The position numbers were made by a program, and so were the translations under genes. A stretch of DNA of 63,996 nt from NCBI GenBank assembly GCA_030430575.1, contig JAUIKF010000051.1, positions 1-63,996 on the forward strand. Direction: 5' to 3'. This document shows positions 59,010 to 63,996 of the stretch, piece by piece (position 1 is the first letter of the stretch; each line of letters begins with the position of its first letter). The notes beneath the pieces were generated by a model, which was not told where the DNA came from, did not search any database, and saw only the letters and a list, made by a program, of their open reading frames with translations. This DNA is from Bacteroidia bacterium. GTDB taxonomy: Bacteria; Bacteroidota; Bacteroidia; J057.

Positions 59010-60017
59010 ATGCCCAACCTACAGGCCACCTATCCCCAACTCATTCAAGATATTAGCCACTTGCTCACTGAAGGAAGGCAAGCAGCCTTTAAGGCTGTCA
59101 ATCACATTTTGGTAGAAACCTATTGGCAAATAGGCAAACATATTGTGACCTATGAACAAGCAGGAGCGGAGCGGGCGGAGTATGGAGCGAAATTGTTAAA
59201 TCAGCTTTCAAAAGACCTTTCCAAGGCTCATGGAAAGGGTTTTAGTAAATCAAATCTGTACCTTTTTCGTCAATTTTACATATGTTTCCCAATTTTCCAG
59301 ACAGTGTCTGGAAAATTGAGTTGGTCCCATTATGTAGAACTTCTTTCCATCTCTGATGACCTAGCACGCTCGTTCTACGAGCAGCAATGCATCCGAGAAA
59401 ATTGGAGCGTACGCGAGCTTAAACGCCAGCGGAATTCTGCTCTGTTTGAACGCCTTGCACTTAGTAAAGACAAGGATCAAATTTTGGAGCTTTCCCAAAA
59501 GGGGCAAGAAATCGCAAAAGCCCAAGACATTGTTCGCGATCCATATATCTTTGAGTTTCTAGCACTGCCTGAGAAGAACTTTTTAGAAAAGGAGTTGGAA
59601 GAAGAGTTAATTGACAAATTGGAACAATTCCTCCTTGAATTGGGCAAAGGATTTGCCTTTATCGGAAAACAGTATCGAATTACGTTAAACAATACGCATT
59701 TTTACGTTGACCTCCTTTTTTACCACAGGATTCTCAAATGCTTTGTCTTAATAGACCTCAAAAAGGGAATAGTAAATCATCAAGATGTCGGCCAAATGAA
59801 TATGTACCTCAACTACTTCAAAACGGAAGAGAACGAGGACAATGACAACCCGCCAATAGGCATCATCCTCGCAGCAGATAAAAACGAGATATTGGTAGAG
59901 TATGCTACCGCCGGGATGGAGAATCAGTTATTCGTTTCCAAATACCAAATGCATCTGCCAGATAAGGCATTGCTAGAGAATCAATTGCGGTATTTGTTAA
60001 AAGAAAGGAAGAAGTGA
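59010..60017 (+). CDS. DUF1016/YhcG-family PDDEXK nuclease-like protein
   Basis: 335 residues. The N-terminal DUF1016_N helical domain has VNHILVETYWQIGKHIVTYE, AEYGAKLLNQLSKDLSKAHG and SWSHYVELLSISDDLARSFY; the C-terminal nuclease domain has KDPYIFEFL-like DIVRDPYIFEFLALPEKNF, FAFIGKQYRITLNNTHFYVD then LLFYHRILKCFVLIDLKKG with D-x-L-F-Y and D-L-K residues of the PD-(D/E)XK core. The family is often found near restriction-modification and defence genes. No partner is visible here. A distinctive ATATGTTTCCCAATTTTCCAG bridge in the middle is still in frame. Confidence 0.92.
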   Translation: MPNLQATYPQLIQDISHLLTEGRQAAFKAVNHILVETYWQIGKHIVTYEQAGAERAEYGAKLLNQLSKDLSKAHGKGFSKSNLYLFRQFYICFPIFQTVSGKLSWSHYVELLSISDDLARSFYEQQCIRENWSVRELKRQRNSALFERLALSKDKDQILELSQKGQEIAKAQDIVRDPYIFEFLALPEKNFLEKELEEELIDKLEQFLLELGKGFAFIGKQYRITLNNTHFYVDLLFYHRILKCFVLIDLKKGIVNHQDVGQMNMYLNYFKTEENEDNDNPPIGIILAADKNEILVEYATAGMENQLFVSKYQMHLPDKALLENQLRYLLKERKK

Positions 60018-60024
60018 AATATCA

Positions 60025-60058
60025 AAAAGCCCCAACAAGTTTCTTCAACCTGTTGGGA
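60025..60058 (-). terminator. putative terminator in the convergent gap
   Basis: On the minus strand CCCAACAGG...CTTGTTGGGG forms a stem followed by CTTTTTG. It lies just behind the DUF1016 gene and about 220 bases after the SprB-repeat adhesin stop, so it may end both transcripts. Confidence 0.45.
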
Positions 60059-60091
60059 CTTCAAGGACTTAGATGTGTGAGATAAATCGTA

Positions 60092-60228
60092 GGCGCGGAT
60101 TACCCACAGGCCTACCCTTTGGCCGAAATCCACGCCAGCTTGCTAAAGCAAGCCTTGAAAGGCACATTTTTATGCGCTGGGCCGGATTTCCAGATAGAGG
60201 GGGTGGATCTTCGCGTAATCCGGCCCAA
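60092..60228. repeat. inverted pair of the GGATTAC/GGAAATCC repeat
   Basis: Copies at 60092-60140 (GGCGCGGATTACCCAC to GAAATCCACGCC) and, inverted, 60173-60228 (TGCGCTGGGCCGGATTTCC to GCGTAATCCGGCCCA). The two face each other and could fold into a large hairpin in the convergent gap between the DUF1016 and adhesin genes. Confidence 0.6.
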
Positions 60229-60276
60229 TGTCATTAAGACACGCCTATTTATCTGCTATGAAGGATAATGATCCCG

Positions 60277-62370
60277 CTATTTCTTCACCACCCTACGCAC
60301 CGCTTGCCCACGTGCCGTCTGCACCTTGAGCAAGTAAAGACCTTGAGGTAGAATACTCATATCGAGCTGATACCCAATGATCTGCACATTTTCCTTGTTA
60401 ATCGAATGAACCTTCCGGCCCTGAATATCATACAAGCTGATAGCCATGTCCGTCGGACGATCCAAAGTCAGCTTGATATTCAAGTTTTGGGAAGTCGGAT
60501 TGGGATATAACTCCCAATCGCGGATGCCTGCGGCGAGTTCGTCTTCTATACTAGAAAGCACATCGATGATCACGGCATCTTGGACTTCACATCCATTGGC
60601 ATCTACGACGGTGACAATATAAGTGCCTTCCACCAAACCGGTAATCAGCGAATCAGTTTGCCCTGAATTCCAGTCATAGGTATAGGGAGGGGTACCGCCA
60701 GCAGGGGTTACGCTGGCTTGGCCAGTGGCCATGCCGGGCTGTGTATTTACGTGACTTGTCATAGCGGTGAGCATTGGCGGGTCTATAAGCATAGCCGAGA
60801 CTGTATCTGTACAGCCATTGATATCCATTACGGTACAGGTGTACGAACCTGCGCCAAGACCTGTGATGGTGGCAGTAGTTGCACCGTTGCTCCATGCATA
60901 AGTATAGCCAGGCGTGCCGCCTTGCACAGCAAGTCCTATCTGTCCATTTGTATCCCCATTGCACAAGGGATCTTCAGTGGTCTGACTTGTCATGATGGCA
61001 GGAGGTTCTGAAAGGGTAAAACTTGCACTATCCTGGCAGCCATTAGCATCAATCACATATCCCATAAAGGTGCCTGCAGAAAGACCAGAAGCACCAACTG
61101 TCGTTTGTCCATTGGACCAGCTGTAAGTATATGGCATTGTCCCCCCTACTGGGCTTAATAGGGCACTTCCTGTCATGCCTCCATTACACAAAGGATCTAC
61201 TTGCGGCCCTTTAAAGGCAGAGAGCGCTGTAGGTTCAGTGACCATAGCCATGACAGTAGTGACACAGTTATTGCCATCGGTGAGGGTGAGGGTATACGAA
61301 CCTGGGCCTACCCCAGATAGGTTCTGGGTAGTGGCCCCATTTGACCAGGAGAAATTATAAGGCATCATGCCGCCAGAAGCTGTGACCATCACACCTCCAT
61401 CATTGGCTCCTGCACAGGACACATCTGTGACACTGTCTATCATGGCCGAAGCACCGCCCACACTGCCTACGATCACAGAAGCCATCGATTGGCATCCATT
61501 AGTGTCTGTCACGGTGACATCATACGGGCCTGCGGCTAGGCCGTTGATCGTCGGAGACGTTCCCATATTGCTCCATAAGAAATTGAAAGGGCCGCCCCCT
61601 GTGGCGCTAGCGGTAGCAGAACCATTGGAAAGGCCACAATTGGCGTCAACTACGCTGGTCATCACACTGGGCCCAGCAAGCGGGGCGAGTGACATACCTA
61701 CGCTGTCAATACAACCACCCGCCCAGATTTTTACGCCATAATTCCCACTTGCAGTCACTTTGATGGTACGGGTCGTATCGCCAGTGGTCCACAAATAGGC
61801 ATCAAACCCAGCCCCTGCGTCAAGAATGGCTGTATCTCCCATACAGAATTTGGGCGCACCACTGACTGTAGCAGAAGTGATATTGACAACTGGTGCAGTA
61901 CCCACGATCAGGTCGAAGGTAAAGGTTGAATCCCTTACAGAAGTGGAACCAGCGATGGGAACGGTCACCCAGACATCTACAATAGCTTTCAAAGTAATGG
62001 TACCCGTAGCGGTAGGTGTGCCTGTCACTTCTACACAGCCGCTTGTATTGCCAGGGAAGCCACAGCTAGGGGGATTGCACTGGTAAGACATGGTAGCAGG
62101 TAGGTTACGGAGGCTCAAGAGCTGAATAGAGTCAATAGGCAATGTCAGATTGCCGATAGGAGGTACATTCACAACGGTATCTTGTGGTATCACAATCGTA
62201 GCCGTAGTGGCATAGGGCAAGTTCACACAGGCTCCAGGCAAGGTGTCGGGATAAAGTCCAGGGGATTTAAAAGAGGTATCGGGTGTGCATACCTGCGCAT
62301 GGGCTTGCTGAAGCGAAAATAGCGTCATCAACGCCACAATAGACATACAGAGTCGAATGGTTCTGAGCAT
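60277..62370 (-). CDS. SprB-repeat adhesin with T9SS sorting domain
   Basis: 697 residues with signal peptide (IVALMTLFSLQQAHAQ). A cadherin- or Ig-like N-terminal part leads to about five SprB-type repeats (GGTPGYTYAWSNGATTATIT, GLGAGSYTCTVMDINGC) near residues 235-590, each ~60 residues with the Cys at the end. The C-terminal sorting domain (YPNPTSQNLNIKLTLDRPTD, GLYLLKVQTARGQAVRRVV) marks type IX secretion. SprB-like proteins are cell-surface adhesins used in gliding of some Bacteroidota; this shorter one may be an adhesin only. Confidence 0.9.
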   Translation of the reverse strand: MLRTIRLCMSIVALMTLFSLQQAHAQVCTPDTSFKSPGLYPDTLPGACVNLPYATTATIVIPQDTVVNVPPIGNLTLPIDSIQLLSLRNLPATMSYQCNPPSCGFPGNTSGCVEVTGTPTATGTITLKAIVDVWVTVPIAGSTSVRDSTFTFDLIVGTAPVVNITSATVSGAPKFCMGDTAILDAGAGFDAYLWTTGDTTRTIKVTASGNYGVKIWAGGCIDSVGMSLAPLAGPSVMTSVVDANCGLSNGSATASATGGGPFNFLWSNMGTSPTINGLAAGPYDVTVTDTNGCQSMASVIVGSVGGASAMIDSVTDVSCAGANDGGVMVTASGGMMPYNFSWSNGATTQNLSGVGPGSYTLTLTDGNNCVTTVMAMVTEPTALSAFKGPQVDPLCNGGMTGSALLSPVGGTMPYTYSWSNGQTTVGASGLSAGTFMGYVIDANGCQDSASFTLSEPPAIMTSQTTEDPLCNGDTNGQIGLAVQGGTPGYTYAWSNGATTATITGLGAGSYTCTVMDINGCTDTVSAMLIDPPMLTAMTSHVNTQPGMATGQASVTPAGGTPPYTYDWNSGQTDSLITGLVEGTYIVTVVDANGCEVQDAVIIDVLSSIEDELAAGIRDWELYPNPTSQNLNIKLTLDRPTDMAISLYDIQGRKVHSINKENVQIIGYQLDMSILPQGLYLLKVQTARGQAVRRVVKK

Positions 62371-62539
62371 AAGGTTGTTAATTGAATTGGTGTTAAGTAG
62401 TGATGAGGTTGCTATACAACACCAAATTACGTGAAATCAAATCGAATAGTACCTCAAAGGGGGTAAATTTAGGGTGAATATGCGTAATTAGGGGAGAGAA
62501 TTTCAAATTCGCCAGCATTATTCATCAAAATCAAATCCT

Positions 62540-63790
62540 ATGAAAACCTTATTAGTCATCCTGCTTATCTCCTGTTATGCCAGTAGTTTCTGCCAAGAAC
62601 CTCTGCAATTATACCCTGGGGTGCAGCTATTGAATCTTAGTCATGAAGGGGAGAAAGCATTTTTAGAAAATGAGGAAAAGTATTTGGCTATTTCTGAAAA
62701 ATTAAGTGAAGGTATTCAAGTAGATGACCTAACTGAACCAGAACAAGAAATTTGGAATAATTATGATGAGACCATGACAGGCTATTGGCAGATTATTGGG
62801 GAAGGGTGTAGTTGGTATTGTGGGGGAGGACCACAAGAAATTACAGCTTCTTCCTATCTCCCACAACAAGGCGAAACGGAATACAGTCCCCAAAATGCGC
62901 ATGACCTTAACTATAAGACTGCATGGGTTGAAGGAGTTGCTGGACACGGTATTGGGGAGTTCTTATTATATCATTTCACCCCATCCAGTCCTCGAATTAC
63001 GGAAATCAATGTCGTAAATGGCTACGTGAAAAGTCAAAAAGCGTGGGAAAATAATGGCCGTGTCAAGACTTTAAATATGTATGTTGACGAGCATCTCTAT
63101 GCTGTTTTACACTTAGAAGATAAGCGTGCTGCCAACCGATTTTCTATTTCCCCCCTTGGTCACCCCGATAGAGGAGATGCTGAGAAATTGAAAAACGCTG
63201 GAAACTGGACCATCAAATTTGAAATAGCCGAAGTGTATCCAGGGAAAAAATACGAAGATGTCGTGATCACTGAAATCTACTTCGACGGTATTGATGTCCA
63301 CTGCTTAGCCGCAGGTACCCAGATCCAAATGGCTGACGGAAGCCATCAAAACATCGAAGACCTCAAGACTGGTGATGCAATCTCTTCCTTCAACGAAGCA
63401 GCCCAGCGCTTTGAGCCAGCGACCATTTTGGAATTGGCAAGCCCGATTCACCAAGACTTAGTGGAAATCACCTTTGCTGATGGCACCTCATTGACCTGTA
63501 CCCAAGATCATCCCATACAGGCTGCTGATGGCACTTGGAAATCATTTGATCCTGAGAAAACGGCACATGATTACAACTATGAAGAAGTAAAGCGTTTGGA
63601 GGAAGGAGATTTGATGATGGTAAAAGGGAAAAGAGCAGGCAAAACCATCGAAGCCATTCGAGAACTCAAGGGCCTTCAGCAGACGTATACGATAGTCAAA
63701 TTAGATAAAAACCAGTCCTTTGTCGCCAATGGAATCGTGGTAGGAACAGAAGAATTGCGCCAGCCTGTGGTGAGTATTCGTCACAAATAA
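62540..63790 (+). CDS. secreted protein with discoidin-like and Hint domains
   Basis: 416 residues with signal peptide MKTLLVILLISCYASSFCQ. Residues ~95-250 (SSYLPQQGETEYSPQNAHDL then NYKTAWVEGVAG, IGEFLLYHF) match the NADase-type or F5/8-like glycan-binding fold. From 254 on a Hint domain: HCLAAGTQIQMADGSHQNIE begins with the active Cys, then DLVEITFADGTSLTCTQDHP has the TxxH-like block B, and it ends YTIVKLDKNQSFVANGIVVG. The terminal Asn-Gly replaces the usual HN of inteins. Hint domains self-cleave; here it may release the lectin part. The C-terminal 13 residues (EELRQPVVSIRHK) follow the Asn. Confidence 0.85.
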   Translation: MKTLLVILLISCYASSFCQEPLQLYPGVQLLNLSHEGEKAFLENEEKYLAISEKLSEGIQVDDLTEPEQEIWNNYDETMTGYWQIIGEGCSWYCGGGPQEITASSYLPQQGETEYSPQNAHDLNYKTAWVEGVAGHGIGEFLLYHFTPSSPRITEINVVNGYVKSQKAWENNGRVKTLNMYVDEHLYAVLHLEDKRAANRFSISPLGHPDRGDAEKLKNAGNWTIKFEIAEVYPGKKYEDVVITEIYFDGIDVHCLAAGTQIQMADGSHQNIEDLKTGDAISSFNEAAQRFEPATILELASPIHQDLVEITFADGTSLTCTQDHPIQAADGTWKSFDPEKTAHDYNYEEVKRLEEGDLMMVKGKRAGKTIEAIRELKGLQQTYTIVKLDKNQSFVANGIVVGTEELRQPVVSIRHK

Positions 63791-63905
63791 CAGTTACTCG
63801 GTCCGCAACTAAGGATTGTGTACGAAATAAGTTCGTAATTTAGCAAAAAGAGGTTATGTTGTTTTTTTTGGAGCTATTTTTTAGGAAAAAGATATCAGCG
63901 CAGCC

Positions 63906-63996
63906 ATGGGTTATTATTCGTCAGAGATAGAGGATCAGATGATCCGTTTTTATGAAAGCTTGGATGAATCAAGTAAGCGCCGCTATGCTGCGGTAG
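63906..63996 (+). CDS. start of an ISAzo13-like transposase (cut by window end)
   Basis: From ATG 63906 the frame reads MGYYSSEIEDQMIRFYESLD then ESSKRRYAAV to the last base. The YESLDE-SKRRYAAV stretch matches the N-terminus of ISAzo13-family transposases as I remember it. The preceding 100 bases, with TACGAAATAAGTTCGTA at 63813-63829, may hold the left end of the element. The rest is beyond the window. Confidence 0.6.
   Translation, partial: MGYYSSEIEDQMIRFYESLDESSKRRYAAV

Noticed and set aside
1-63996. tRNA and rRNA genes
   Set aside because: No sequence resembling a tRNA acceptor/T-arm or conserved rRNA segment was noticed on either strand, though a dedicated tRNA scan was not possible.

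Overview
The window looks like a chromosomal segment of a Bacteroidota bacterium, probably a Saprospiraceae-type relative. The signs are type IX secretion C-terminal sorting domains on four surface proteins (2785-4596, 7430-10258, 32557-34491, 60277-62370), SprB-type repeats, a promoter box of the TAnnTTTG kind, many short lipoproteins, a Thermus-type isocitrate dehydrogenase and a long aromatic amino acid hydroxylase. Intergenic DNA is crowded with palindromic repeats. Placement below phylum level is inference.

Layout. 1-15400: a nuclease remnant, secreted and surface proteins, a MoxR ATPase, a frameshifted beta-helix/HYR adhesin, a cobalamin adenosyltransferase, and a small MarR-thioredoxin redox locus with three near-identical palindromic operators. 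Two copies of a MITE-like element lie at 4671 and 13784. 16200-18530: an AT-rich two-gene restriction-modification system (C5-cytosine methylase plus SacI-like endonuclease). 18900-26700: a MuiA-like protein and an alpha-2-macroglobulin. 26740-28760: an HNH nuclease plus ABC-type ATPase pair resembling Septu or retron effectors. 28890-38850: housekeeping and surface genes (Crp-type regulator, icd, repeat adhesin, aromatic hydroxylase, sulfatase).

39500-50050 is the most unusual part. A tyrosine recombinase (48457-49575, minus strand) heads an array in which every gene runs the same way, starts about 20-60 bases after one imperfect inverted repeat, and ends within about 20 bases of, or inside, the next. 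Seven such 64-88 base repeats carry GTTRRC-type ends and CAACAAAG-type inner boxes in the layout of integron attC sites. The cassettes encode two TIR proteins, an effector-associated-domain protein, a membrane nucleotide cyclase and two unknown proteins. One cassette has been invaded by an IS91-like element that is itself split by an IS630 element. The recombinase lacks the insertion typical of integron integrases and faces the same way as the cassettes. Upstream of it lies a 77-base tandem repeat (almost four copies) with two palindromes per unit, one of which recurs in the site just after the recombinase. I read this as an integron-like cassette array with a non-canonical recombinase and repeat-rich control region. 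The structural description is from the sequence; the mechanism is inference.

50088-63996: a large FAD/Fe-S oxidoreductase, a truncated Uma2 gene, an EGF-type lipoprotein, a DUF885-type protein without its metal motif, a rhodanese lipoprotein, a DUF368 membrane protein, fabI, a DUF1016 nuclease-like protein, a SprB-repeat adhesin, a secreted Hint-domain protein and the start of an ISAzo13-like transposase cut by the window edge.
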